From contig NC_013892.1 in NCBI RefSeq assembly GCF_000027225.1, forward strand, positions 3,162,001 to 3,226,000: a stretch of DNA of 64,000 bases, read 5' to 3'. The translations under genes and the position numbers were made by a program. This DNA is from Xenorhabdus bovienii SS-2004 (GTDB taxonomy: Bacteria; Pseudomonadota; Gammaproteobacteria; Enterobacterales; Enterobacteriaceae). This document shows positions 55,543-64,000 of the stretch, piece by piece; position 1 is the first letter of the stretch, and each line of letters opens with the position of its first letter. The notes beneath the pieces were generated by a model that was not told where the DNA came from, ran no database searches, and saw only the letters and a list, made by a program, of their open reading frames with translations.

Positions 55543-56230
55543 AAATCAGAACAGGTCAAAGGACATGGGAAAGGAAATGGCGGACATCCTCGTTATCGCT
55601 GTTATAGCTGCTGTAAGGTCTTTCAGTTGGCGTATACCTATCAGGCCTGCAAACCCGGCGTTAAAGAACAGATTGTCGATATCGCGATGAATAACGGGGG
55701 AATTCGTGACACCGCTCGGATCCTGAAAGTCGCCACCGCCACCGTCATGAAAACATTAAAAACCTCAGACCCCGAAACGTAACGACACTTCCCCTTGCGG
55801 AATGTGGCATCCAGATTGTCTGTGAAATCGACGAGCAATGGTCGTTTGTCGGCAATAAGAAAAACCAACGCTGGCTTTGGTATGCTTGGGAACCCCGCCT
55901 GAAGCGAATAGTGGCTCATGTTTTTGGCGATCGCAGTCGAAAAACGTTAGACAAGCTGCTTACCCTCTTATCTTCCTTTACTATTCGGTTTTACTGCACG
56001 GATGACTATGTTGTTTATGACCCACTTCCCGAGGAAGAGCACTTGACTGGAAAGGCGTTTACTCAGCGTATAGAGAGAACGAATTTAACGCATCGTACCC
56101 GAATCAAAAGGCTGAATAGAAAAACCATTGGGTATTCAAAATCGGAAGAAATGCACGATAAAGTGATAGGAACCTTTATTGAACGTGAACATTATTTTTA
56201 ATACCTAATCTAATCATTTAATACATGACC
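55449..56230 (+). mobile_element. IS1-family insertion sequence, copy 2 (inside aas)
   Basis: The 782-bp element is the same as the copy at 40975-41756 but in opposite orientation. Its ends are GGTCATGTATTAAATG inverted repeats, and the 8-bp duplication AAATAACG is exact on both sides (55441-55448 and 56231-56238). Removing the IS and one repeat restores the aas frame ([10 protein letters not shown]). Confidence 0.97.
55507..56201 (+). CDS. insAB: IS1 transposase InsA / InsAB'
   Basis: insA (55507-55782) has the CRYCHKSEQ...CYSCCKVF zinc finger. A -1 slip at the A-run near 55758-55762 (TTAAAAACC) leads into insB, which carries [17 protein letters not shown] and [15 protein letters not shown] up to 56201. 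Both ORFs are the same as in copy 1, so this element should be transposition-competent. It is oriented against aas. Confidence 0.9.
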
Positions 56231-56857
56231 AAATAACGTCTCTTTTGGACGGGTCTGCATCCTCACATCCATCATGATGGTATGAAGATGTTCCCCCGCC
56301 AAACGACGACGAGTTGAAGAATCTGGTGCATCCGGCATAGGGAAATCGACCGCAGGCAAAACCTTGATGGTAATTTTCGGAAACCAATGCAGTTTCATAA
56401 TCTCTTTCAGGCGCCCAAAAATACTTTGCTCTGCGCCATCAATACGGATTGGGACCACTTTTGCGCCTGATTTAGCCGCGACAAAAGCAGCACCATCATA
56501 GATCTTCATGAAAGAGCCAGTTATCGTGATCCGTCCTTCTGGAAAAATAACGATAGGACGCCCGTTATCAACCTCTTTAACCAACGTTCTGACTGCCATA
56601 GGATTGTTCGGATCTAAGGGGACAACATCCGCATAAGGCTTAATCAATCTGAGAAAAGCGGGGGTCGCAAGATGAGAATAAACGGCGAATACTGGCTTCA
56701 CTGGCAGAAAAAGCCCAATCAGAAGACCATCTAGAAAAGAAATATGATTGGGTGTAATAATACATTTGGGATGGTTGAACTGCTTATCATCACCTTCTAC
56801 CGTGACTCTAAAGAGCACACGAACAACTAATCGTATAAATTTTATGAGCATATCCAT
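56210..56857 (-). pseudogene. aas: aas 5' part: 2-acyl-GPE acyltransferase domain, truncated by IS1
   Basis: The frame encodes the acyltransferase half of Aas, with the NHISFLDG (HxxxxD) and [10 protein letters not shown] motifs of PlsC-type enzymes (residues about 37-44 and 121-130). It ends after 209 native residues, at RPKETLF, then reads six residues of IS1 (GHVLND) and stops. The domain itself is complete, so acyl transfer from acyl-ACP could survive, but it no longer carries its ligase domain. The start may be ATG at 56857 or 56851 (MLIKF, as in E. coli). Confidence 0.85.
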
Positions 56858-56985
56858 ATCTCAATATAATTAAATAAAATTAAAGTGAGTTAGTAAAATG
56901 ATACTATAATTGGTATAAGCAGTCTGAGATATAAAATTTTACGTCTATATAAAAAATAAGCACAAAGATATTTGAATATATCAAA

Positions 56986-57510
56986 TCACCCTATTTTTTG
57001 GTTTAAAATATAGCCATTAATTAAAGATGAAATATTTTCTGTCGAAGAATTGGCATCCACAATGAAATTTGCACATTCACGGTATAATTGCTCTCTTTCA
57101 GTCAAGATGCTTTCGATTTCTTCTGTGATCGATTTACCTGTCAGACTGGGGCGCTGTGTATTTTCTGGGTTGAGCGATAGTCGTTTGATTAAAACTTCCG
57201 CTGGAGCCTGTAAATAAACCACAATACCATTTTGTTGCATATACTGGCGGTTTTCAGACGACAGTATCATTCCGCCTCCCGTTGAAATAACGCACTTATT
57301 CTGACTGGCATTTTTTAGTATTTGACTTTCTAATTCCCTGAAATGTGTCCAACCATATTGTTCAACAAGGTCAGCAATAGTCATTCCACAAAAGGCTTGA
57401 ATACTTTCATCAGTATCAATAAACGTATACGATAGTGCTTCAGCCAACAACTTACCTATTGTCGTCTTCCCAGCACCTCGTGCGCCTACGATGAATAGAG
57501 TCTGTTTCAT
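56986..57510 (-). CDS. aroL: Shikimate kinase II
   Basis: AroL phosphorylates shikimate at the 3-hydroxyl. From MKQTLFIVGARGAGKTTIGK the protein has 174 residues, as in E. coli AroL. Walker A GARGAGKTT is at 9-17, the shikimate-binding DTDESI, and GGGMIL near 79-84, with the lid RPSLTGKS. AGGAAAA lies 8 bp upstream; the longer frame to 57552 lacks such a site. A TGTAAA half-site about 50 bp upstream of the ATG (57557-57574) is a weak TyrR-like box. Confidence 0.92.
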   Translation of the reverse strand: MKQTLFIVGARGAGKTTIGKLLAEALSYTFIDTDESIQAFCGMTIADLVEQYGWTHFRELESQILKNASQNKCVISTGGGMILSSENRQYMQQNGIVVYLQAPAEVLIKRLSLNPENTQRPSLTGKSITEEIESILTEREQLYRECANFIVDANSSTENISSLINGYILNQKIG

Positions 57511-57600
57511 TTCGTTGTTTTCCTGAAGGTATATAGTTAAGCTTAAACACAAGTGTAGTAACTAAATATTTACATCAATATAAAAAATACTTTTCATCAA

Positions 57601-57632
57601 GCAAAGAGCCACACTTACGATAAAGTGTGACT
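57601..57632 (-). terminator. Probable proBA terminator
   Basis: CACACTT/AAGTGTG hairpin (6-nt loop) 43 bp past the proA stop. Only a short T-tract follows (TCTTTGC), so it is a weak terminator. Confidence 0.55.
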
Positions 57633-57674
57633 TAACATCGCTTAGTGAACGCTATCTAACAATGAATTTCGATA

Positions 57675-58928
57675 TTAGCGACGGGATAGATAATCGCCAT
57701 AGCCAATCCACTTATAAGTCGTCAACGCATCCAGCCCCATCGGGCCTCTGGAGTGTAACTTCTGGGTACTGACAGCAACTTCTGCCCCCAGACCAAACTG
57801 GCCGCCATCAGTAAACCGAGTACTTGCATTCACATACACGGCCGATGAATCCACATGACTGACAAAATAATCAGCCTGTTGCAAGCTCTCTGTCAGGATA
57901 GCATCCGAATGAGCAGTACCATATGTGCGGATATGACTAATAGCCTGATCGATACCACTGACAATCTCAACATTCATATCCAGTGACAGCCATTCATCAC
58001 AGTAATCTTCTTCTATTACTTCAACGACCTTGGCCGGACCCTCTTTCAGCAGTGCCATCGCAGATACTCCTGCATGCAGTGTCACCCCCTGCTCTTTCAT
58101 TCTGGCACTCAATGCTGGCAGAAAATCAGACGCAATTTGTTCATGTATCAGTAAAGTTTCCAAGGAATTACAGGCACTTGGGCGCTGAACTTTTGCATTG
58201 GTGATCACATCCAGCGCTTTTTCAACATCGACACTTTCGTCTACGAATGTGTGGCAGACACCAATCCCCCCGGTGATAACTGGAATAGTCGATTGTTCAC
58301 GACAAAGTTTATGCAAACCAGCCCCGCCACGCGGGATCAACATATCAACATAGCTATTCATTTTCAGCAATTCAGCAACTAACTCACGATCGGGTTTACC
58401 GATGGCCTGAACCGCAGTGGCAGGTAAACCACTTTGCTCCAGCGCCTGCTGAATAACTTTAACCATGACCTGATTGGTATGATGAGTTTCCTTGCCACCA
58501 CGCAAGATAACTGCATTTCCGGTTTTCAGGCACAGTGAGGCTACATCAATCGTGACATTTGGACGAGCTTCATAAATCACGCCGATAACGCCCAGAGGAA
58601 CACGGCGACGACTAAGTTGCAGACCATTGTCCAATGATTGCCCATCTAGAATCTGCCCAACCGGATCAGCCAGACGACAAACCTGACGCACATCATTGGC
58701 GATGGCACTCAATCGTCCAGGTGTCAGCAATAATCGATCAAGCAGTGCTTCACTCATGTTTTGTTCACGAGCCTGTTCCATATCTTGCTGATTAGCGGCA
58801 AGAATCACTTCTGTTTCTTTTTCAAGCAAGTCAGCAATATGACTCAGAGCCTGATTTTTCTGGCTGGTACTCAATTGAGCCAGTTGCCATGATGCTGCTT
58901 TAGCTGCTTTTCCCATCTGCTCTAGCAT
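57675..58928 (-). CDS. proA: Gamma-glutamyl phosphate reductase
   Basis: ProA reduces gamma-glutamyl phosphate to glutamate semialdehyde in proline synthesis, using NADPH. The 417-residue protein (E. coli 417) has [31 protein letters not shown] and the catalytic-Cys block [15 protein letters not shown] (Cys near 255), with the C-terminal [13 protein letters not shown]. It follows proB by 39 bp and forms the proBA operon with it. Confidence 0.97.
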   Translation of the reverse strand: MLEQMGKAAKAASWQLAQLSTSQKNQALSHIADLLEKETEVILAANQQDMEQAREQNMSEALLDRLLLTPGRLSAIANDVRQVCRLADPVGQILDGQSLDNGLQLSRRRVPLGVIGVIYEARPNVTIDVASLCLKTGNAVILRGGKETHHTNQVMVKVIQQALEQSGLPATAVQAIGKPDRELVAELLKMNSYVDMLIPRGGAGLHKLCREQSTIPVITGGIGVCHTFVDESVDVEKALDVITNAKVQRPSACNSLETLLIHEQIASDFLPALSARMKEQGVTLHAGVSAMALLKEGPAKVVEVIEEDYCDEWLSLDMNVEIVSGIDQAISHIRTYGTAHSDAILTESLQQADYFVSHVDSSAVYVNASTRFTDGGQFGLGAEVAVSTQKLHSRGPMGLDALTTYKWIGYGDYLSRR

Positions 58929-58967
58929 GGTGGAATCCTTAACTCACTATCAATTACGATCAGTTAA

Positions 58968-60071
58968 CTAACTTACGATCATATCATCACGGTGCACAGC
59001 AACCGCGCCATACTCATAACCCAGTATCTGGCTGATTTGCTGTGAATGATGGCCTGCAATCAGGCGTAAGGCATCGCTATTGTAACGACATACACCGCGG
59101 GCTAACTCTTTGCCGGACAAGCTGCGGACACGGATCACTTCACCACGGGAAAAATTACCTTTGACGTTTTTAATCCCTTTTGGCAGTAAAGAACTGCCTT
59201 TTTCAAGGATGGCGGCTTCTGCTCCGTGATCAACGATGATTTCCCCTGCGGGAGGGGCGCCAAAGATCCAGCGTTTACGATTTTCCATCGGGCAGGCCTG
59301 ACCATGAAAACGAGTGCCAACTGATTTGCCTTCAATGACATCTGCAACAACTTCCGGTCTATTACCCGCAGCAATGATGACATCGACCCCCGCACGCCCC
59401 GCAATTCCCGCAGCCTGAAGTTTCGTGGCCATTCCACCTGTACCCAGACCTGAAACGCTATCCCCTGCCATCATTTTTAACTCATCACTGATATCATGCA
59501 CTTCAGGAATAAGCTTCGCTTCAGGGTTATTACGCGGATCGGCAGTATAAAGCCCTTCGATATCAGTCAGAAGCAACAATTTATCTGCACTGCCCAGAAT
59601 CGCAGCCAGCGCAGAAAGGTTATCGTTGTCGCCGACTTTGATCTCTGCTGTTGCAACGGCATCGTTCTCATTAATGATGGGGATAATATGATTATCAAGT
59701 AGTGCCTGAAGCGTATCCCTTGCATTCAGAAAACGTTCACGATCTTCCAGATCCGCACGGGTCAGCAACATTTGCCCAACATGAATACCATAAATGGAAA
59801 AAAGTTGTTCCCACAATTGAATCAACCGACTTTGCCCAACAGCCGCCAACAATTGTTTTGAAGCAATTGTAGCAGGCAAATCTGGATATCCCAGATGTTC
59901 CCGTCCTGCTGCAATCGCACCCGAGGTCACAATGATAATACGGTGGCCTTTTTCATGCTGTTGAGCACATTGCCGAACCAGTTCCACAATGTGAGCACGA
60001 TTCAAACGACGAGAGCCACCAGTCAGTACACTCGTTCCCAGTTTCACAACCAATGTTTGGCTGCCATTCAT
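58968..60071 (-). CDS. proB: Glutamate 5-kinase
   Basis: ProB phosphorylates glutamate, the first and feedback-inhibited step of proline synthesis. From [20 protein letters not shown] at 60071 it has 367 residues (E. coli 367), with kinase motifs [31 protein letters not shown] and the C-terminal PUA domain (about 275-360). The upstream residues [12 protein letters not shown] are not part of the family. phoE, which separates proB from crl in E. coli, is absent. Confidence 0.96.
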   Translation of the reverse strand: MNGSQTLVVKLGTSVLTGGSRRLNRAHIVELVRQCAQQHEKGHRIIIVTSGAIAAGREHLGYPDLPATIASKQLLAAVGQSRLIQLWEQLFSIYGIHVGQMLLTRADLEDRERFLNARDTLQALLDNHIIPIINENDAVATAEIKVGDNDNLSALAAILGSADKLLLLTDIEGLYTADPRNNPEAKLIPEVHDISDELKMMAGDSVSGLGTGGMATKLQAAGIAGRAGVDVIIAAGNRPEVVADVIEGKSVGTRFHGQACPMENRKRWIFGAPPAGEIIVDHGAEAAILEKGSSLLPKGIKNVKGNFSRGEVIRVRSLSGKELARGVCRYNSDALRLIAGHHSQQISQILGYEYGAVAVHRDDMIVS

Positions 60072-60185
60072 CATATTTCTGCCATTACAGTAAGTTTGAA
60101 AAAACAATGCTCAGTTTTAACAGGAGAGGAGCGTTATGCCAACCGACATAACGCAAAATTAAAAAAAAGCGGGCTTAGAACAAAC

Positions 60186-60587
60186 TCATGCCATAATTTG
60201 AGTCTGAAGAGCGATGGTATTTTTGGACGGGATCAACGTCAGTTTGAAGGTATCAAAAGAATCCGTCAGACGTTTGTGAAATGCCTGCAAAGTTGACTCA
60301 AGATGCTCAAGATCAGCAATTTTTTTGATGCCCATCGACTTCCATTCACCATTTTTATCAAATAGGCCTATTTGATAGTTATAAACAAACCCTTTTTCGT
60401 CTTCTTCTAATTCCAGCCACCATCCCCAAAACTCCCTTTTTTCTGGAACCACCTTTGCACTGACACAAACAGCTAGGCAGTCAAAGAAAAAATAGCCATT
60501 TTGGCATTTTAATTCACGTATATACGGTCCTAATGCAGAAAAGCTCTTCAACAACTTATTTCTAGAATAACTTACGGGTAAAGCCAT
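60186..60587 (-). CDS. crl: Sigma-S-binding protein Crl
   Basis: Crl helps sigma-S form holoenzyme. The 133-residue protein keeps the Crl core FSALGPYIRE, NGYFFFDCLAVCVSAK and REFWGWWLELE and the YNYQIGLFDKNGEWKS segment, which contacts sigma-S, while the tail diverges. E. coli Crl is 133 residues. It lies between frsA and proB. Confidence 0.95.
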   Translation of the reverse strand: MALPVSYSRNKLLKSFSALGPYIRELKCQNGYFFFDCLAVCVSAKVVPEKREFWGWWLELEEDEKGFVYNYQIGLFDKNGEWKSMGIKKIADLEHLESTLQAFHKRLTDSFDTFKLTLIPSKNTIALQTQIMA

Positions 60588-60660
60588 ACAAAGGTCTCCT
60601 TCATATACAGAAACACGGTTTCATTAAACGGTTTTAAAATATTATTCCCTAAATTTAGGT

Positions 60661-61908
60661 TTAGGTGGCTTTACCTTTCAACCATACACTTGTTTCATGT
60701 AACGCCTTATTAAAACCACTATAGACTGGCGTAGAAGGAATTGCCAATAACGAACCATCCATTGATGACATTGCAATAAGTTTTGAGTCTTCCCTTGGGC
60801 TGAAAACGTCATCTTTCCAATAAACGGAAAGCATTGGCACAGAACAGCGACGTCCCAGCAATCCTTGGTTTTTCAGTGAATAACAGCTCAATTCTAAACG
60901 TAAGGCAGCTTCATCGACGTGATAGATACCCAAACGATTAGCAAGCACATCGATGTACATTGACGGTATATTCTGCTGTCGTTTCTCGTCATTCAGCAAT
61001 GTATGAACTATCGGACCAATAACGGCCACACCCTTAATAAGTTGAGGCTCCAGATAAGCAAGACGTACTGCAATATTTGCGCCGAAACGAAATCCCATAA
61101 CGCCTACACGAGTATGATCAATCCACGGAATTTGATTCAACTGCTGAAGAACCTGCTGATGGAGTATGCACGTATCCTGCGTCAATTTGAATTTGGCAGA
61201 GTAACCAACAGCAGGCATATCTACTGTCAACATGGCAAAACCGAGTGGAGCAAGATGATCACGAAACAGTCGCCAGAAGTCACTCTGCACATTGTCAAGG
61301 CTGGTACAAACCAATATTGTTGGGCATGGCTCTTGAACGTTAGGAGGAAGATGCAATAAGCCTGTGACACTTTTGCCCCCTTCCAACTTAAATTCCAGTT
61401 TTTTCAACTCATAGTCAGAACTGTGAGCCGCATTTTCATAGGATTTACTGGCCAGCACAGCGGCCTGCTCAGCCAGTTCATCACCGCGCAAATGAGGATA
61501 AGCTGCAATGCTATACAGCATCGCAGCCTTTAGCCAATATGTACCGGCTTCAGATGTCTGCTCCGCACGCAACGCCTCCCGTTGCCAGTACATAGCCTGC
61601 TGCGTCCACTCAAATGCCCAGTTTCCCTTACGATAGCCGATCACAGTATCCAATAAATGGTCATCACTGCGTTCGGCATCTATCACCGCAATCCTACTGA
61701 GAACATCCTGAATTTCCAGTGGATTGATTCCCCTCCAGATCCAAGCAAGCCAATCAATCATCCGATACCAGTGCTCGCGACGCTCTCCACCAAGCATCCT
61801 ACCACTGGCCGCTGTGGACTGTGGGCGGATATATTTTACCAGTGTAGACGTTTCCTGCTGTTTAAGCTGAGGCTTGAACAACGACTCTGAAAGGTTTTGT
61901 TTAGTCAT
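60661..61908 (-). CDS. frsA: FrsA (YafA) alpha/beta-hydrolase
   Basis: This 415-residue alpha/beta-hydrolase binds enzyme IIA-Glc in E. coli and affects the respiration/fermentation balance. It begins MTKQNLSESLFKPQLKQQETSTLVKY type sequence, with WRGINPLEIQDV and TVIGYRKGNWAFEW conserved. The nucleophile-elbow region reads GVMGFRFGAN, where the usual catalytic Ser is replaced by Arg, as in E. coli. E. coli FrsA is 414 residues. It sits 15 bp after the gpt stop, probably in one unit. Confidence 0.93.
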   Translation of the reverse strand: MTKQNLSESLFKPQLKQQETSTLVKYIRPQSTAASGRMLGGERREHWYRMIDWLAWIWRGINPLEIQDVLSRIAVIDAERSDDHLLDTVIGYRKGNWAFEWTQQAMYWQREALRAEQTSEAGTYWLKAAMLYSIAAYPHLRGDELAEQAAVLASKSYENAAHSSDYELKKLEFKLEGGKSVTGLLHLPPNVQEPCPTILVCTSLDNVQSDFWRLFRDHLAPLGFAMLTVDMPAVGYSAKFKLTQDTCILHQQVLQQLNQIPWIDHTRVGVMGFRFGANIAVRLAYLEPQLIKGVAVIGPIVHTLLNDEKRQQNIPSMYIDVLANRLGIYHVDEAALRLELSCYSLKNQGLLGRRCSVPMLSVYWKDDVFSPREDSKLIAMSSMDGSLLAIPSTPVYSGFNKALHETSVWLKGKAT

Positions 61909-61923
61909 AACAAAAGAGAAATA

Positions 61924-62385
61924 TTACGGCTTATTACAAATAGGTGGAATGAACATCACACCCATATCCCATGGTTGTTCGATCCATGTATCTTGCGGAA
62001 TATCGATCACATAATCATCCACTAAAGGACGGCCAGCCGGTTTAGCGAAAATAGTCACGAAATGCGCTTTAGGATACATGTTACGAATTGCCTGCGCTGT
62101 ACCTCCGGTATCAACCAAATCATCGACAACGATAAAACCTTCTCCGTCACCTTCCGCTTTTTTAACGACTGTCAATTCACGCTGATTATCATGGTCATAG
62201 CTGGAAATACAGACAGTATCGACATGACGAATCCCCAGTTCACGCGCCAGCAATGCACCCGGTACAAGCCCACCACGGCTAACGGCAATAATGCCTTTCC
62301 ATTGTTCTACAGGAAGTAAACGTTGTGCTAATTTACGGGCATGCATTTGCAACATATCCCACGTTACAACATATTTTTCGCTCAT
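61924..62385 (-). CDS. gpt: Xanthine-guanine phosphoribosyltransferase
   Basis: Gpt salvages guanine and xanthine with PRPP. The 153-residue protein (E. coli 152) has the PRPP-binding loop [23 protein letters not shown] near 80-100 and [19 protein letters not shown], with C-terminal [16 protein letters not shown]. Divergent from pepD, with a 261-bp shared region that holds nothing else I can name. Confidence 0.96.
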   Translation of the reverse strand: MSEKYVVTWDMLQMHARKLAQRLLPVEQWKGIIAVSRGGLVPGALLARELGIRHVDTVCISSYDHDNQRELTVVKKAEGDGEGFIVVDDLVDTGGTAQAIRNMYPKAHFVTIFAKPAGRPLVDDYVIDIPQDTWIEQPWDMGVMFIPPICNKP

Positions 62386-62646
62386 ATGATTTGATCCTGG
62401 AAACTAAGAATGCCTCAGAAAAGAGTTTTTTGCGGAAAAAAAGGTTGCGCGGGATTATAGTGATTTGGATCGGCAAAAACCAGTAAAAAACAAGGGAAAT
62501 CCTGATCCTGACTGCACATCTCAAACAAGAAAATGATATCCTCGAGCATGGCATGGGCATTGGGACAGCTCAAGATGACAAAAGCCCCCGATGCGTCAGA
62601 CATTACTATTTCCATCTCATCAAAATGCAGTTACAGGAGATTCGCC

Positions 62647-64000
62647 GTGTCCGCATTATCAACATTATCCCCTCAACCATTATGGGATATTTTTGCCCAG
62701 ATTTGTTCCATCCCTCATCCGTCCCATCACGAGGAAGCACTCGCGTTCCATATCATTGAATGGGCCAAGAGCAAAAATTTTCATGTCGAACGGGATGAAG
62801 CCGGTAATATTCTGCTCAGAAAACCAGCCACAAAAGGTATGGAAAACCGCCAGTCAGTCGTGCTTCAGGCTCACCTTGATATGGTGCCTCAGAAAAACAA
62901 TGATACACAACACGACTTCACAAAAGATCCTATCCGTACTTATATTGATGGTGACTGGGTAACTGCTGAAGGTACAACACTGGGCGCTGATAACGGCATC
63001 GGTATGGCTTCTGCTCTGGCAGTACTGGCAGATGAATCCGTCAAACACGGCCCACTGGAAGTTTTACTGACTATGACTGAAGAATCCGGCATGGATGGCG
63101 CATTCGGACTGCGATCAGGCTGGTTACAGGCTGATGTTCTGATCAATACCGATTCAGAAGAAGAAGGCGAAATTTACATGGGCTGCGCAGGCGGCATTAA
63201 TTTTGTCTCAACCCTGCTACTTTCCCGCGAAACATTGCCTACGGGTTACCAAACCTTGCAACTGACGATTAAGGGATTAAAAGGCGGCCATTCTGGTGGT
63301 GATATTCATTTGGGATTGGGCAACGCCAACAAATTGCTGGCACGTTTCCTCGCCGCACATTCAGATGAATTGAATCTAAAATTGATTGATTTCCAAGGAG
63401 GAACTCTGCGTAATGCGATCCCTCGCGAAGGTTCTACCGTCATTGCAATTCCGACAACTCAGCTCGAAAAACTGCACCAATTGAAAGATGACTATCTGGA
63501 TACGTTGAGAAACGAATATGCGGTCGTTGAAGCAAATTTGATCGTCCTATTGGATGAAATCGAAACTTCCTCACAGGCACTCACTACAGATTGCCAGACT
63601 CGTTTCCTATCCATGTTGAATACCATACCTAATGGTGTTATCCGTATGAGCGATGTTGCTGAAGGCGTAGTTGAAACTTCCCTGAACGTAGGCGTTGTCA
63701 CTATGGAAGAAGATAAAGTCGAGATTATCTGCCTGATCCGTTCATTGATCGACAGTGGCAAGGCTTACGTTGTTGATATGCTAAATTCTCTGGCAAAACT
63801 GGCAGATGCAGAAACAGCAACCAGTGGCAACTATCCAGGCTGGCAGCCAGATGCCAACTCGCCAGTCATGCATTTAGTTCGTGAAACCTATCAGCAATTA
63901 TTCGACAAGATCCCCAATATTATGGTGATCCACGCAGGTCTGGAATGTGGTCTGTTCAAAAAACCGTATCCGGATATGGACATGGTTTCCATTGGCCCAA
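62647..64000 (+). CDS. pepD: Aminoacyl-histidine dipeptidase (peptidase D), 3' end outside window
   Basis: PepD is a zinc di- and tripeptidase of the M20 type. The start is GTG at 62647, with AGGAG 10 bp upstream. The protein reads VSALSTLSPQPLWDIFAQIC, then the metal sites HLDMVPQK, TTLGADNGIGM, EESGMDGAFGL and DSEEEGEIYMG, and GGHSGGDIH, closely following E. coli PepD. The window ends 451 codons into it (E. coli 485). Confidence 0.96.
   Translation, partial: MSALSTLSPQPLWDIFAQICSIPHPSHHEEALAFHIIEWAKSKNFHVERDEAGNILLRKPATKGMENRQSVVLQAHLDMVPQKNNDTQHDFTKDPIRTYIDGDWVTAEGTTLGADNGIGMASALAVLADESVKHGPLEVLLTMTEESGMDGAFGLRSGWLQADVLINTDSEEEGEIYMGCAGGINFVSTLLLSRETLPTGYQTLQLTIKGLKGGHSGGDIHLGLGNANKLLARFLAAHSDELNLKLIDFQGGTLRNAIPREGSTVIAIPTTQLEKLHQLKDDYLDTLRNEYAVVEANLIVLLDEIETSSQALTTDCQTRFLSMLNTIPNGVIRMSDVAEGVVETSLNVGVVTMEEDKVEIICLIRSLIDSGKAYVVDMLNSLAKLADAETATSGNYPGWQPDANSPVMHLVRETYQQLFDKIPNIMVIHAGLECGLFKKPYPDMDMVSIGP

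Noticed and set aside
53914..56857. Inversion between the two IS1 copies
   Set aside because: Each copy still has its own matching 8-bp target duplication, so the segment is in the orientation it had at insertion.
62415..62615. 66-codon minus-strand frame in the gpt-pepD gap
   Set aside because: It has no ribosome site, no recognisable family and overlaps the shared promoter region of divergent genes.

Overview
The window is a 64 kb stretch of an enterobacterial chromosome, most probably Xenorhabdus (Morganellaceae). Gene order follows the E. coli 56-61 min region closely (yfiF, tapT, patZ, pssA, yfiM, rrn, clpB, pgeF, rluD, bamD, raiA, pheL-pheA, tyrA-aroF, rplS-trmD-rimM-rpsP, ffh, ypjD, yfjD; then luxS, micA, gshA, tRNAs, csrA, alaS, recA, pncC). 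The proteins are clearly diverged from E. coli and intergenic DNA is AT-rich. The 16S gene carries TTCG near position 208, as expected for Xenorhabdus and not for Photorhabdus. No database search was run, so the genus is an inference.

Layout. 1-11308: a hydroxamate siderophore locus, all on the minus strand, with two NIS synthetases (one fused to an acyltransferase and cut by the window edge), a diamine/lysine N-hydroxylase, a FhuF-type reductase, a FecBCDE/FhuBCD-type ABC importer and a TonB receptor. Two Fur-box-like sites lie in its two promoter regions. 11744-18381: yfiF, tapT, patZ, pssA, yfiM. 18400-23925: a complete rRNA operon (16S-tRNA-Ile-tRNA-Ala-23S-5S, minus strand) with a recognisable P1 promoter. 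24123-28642: an octamer tandem repeat, then clpB, pgeF and rluD. 28778-33949: bamD, raiA, the phe attenuator, pheA, tyrA and aroF. 33950-35056: an AT-rich gap with tandem TyrR boxes and a possible gene relic. 35057-40907: the rplS operon, ffh, ypjD and yfjD.

40932-44250 is an accessory island. It holds an IS903-like relic interrupted by IS1, a complete IS5-family element, a 20-bp-arm hairpin, and two small secreted glycine-rich proteins of unknown function. 44251-53909 returns to core genes: luxS, the sRNA MicA, gshA, three tRNA-Arg plus tRNA-Ser, csrA, alaS, recA (with a LexA box and no recX), pncC and lplT. 53914-56857 is aas, split between its two enzyme domains by a second IS1 copy. After that synteny jumps to aroL, proA-proB, crl, frsA, gpt and a partial pepD.

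How the parts work together. The left end makes, exports to use and re-imports an iron chelator under probable Fur control. The aromatic block (pheA, tyrA, aroF, aroL) shows attenuation and TyrR-type control. The two inverted IS1 copies flank about 13.7 kb of essential genes, but each keeps its own 8-bp target duplication, so the segment has not inverted since insertion. The observations most worth following are the acyltransferase-synthetase fusion, the paired glycine-rich secreted proteins, the IS1-split aas with an in-frame restart, and the octamer array beside clpB.
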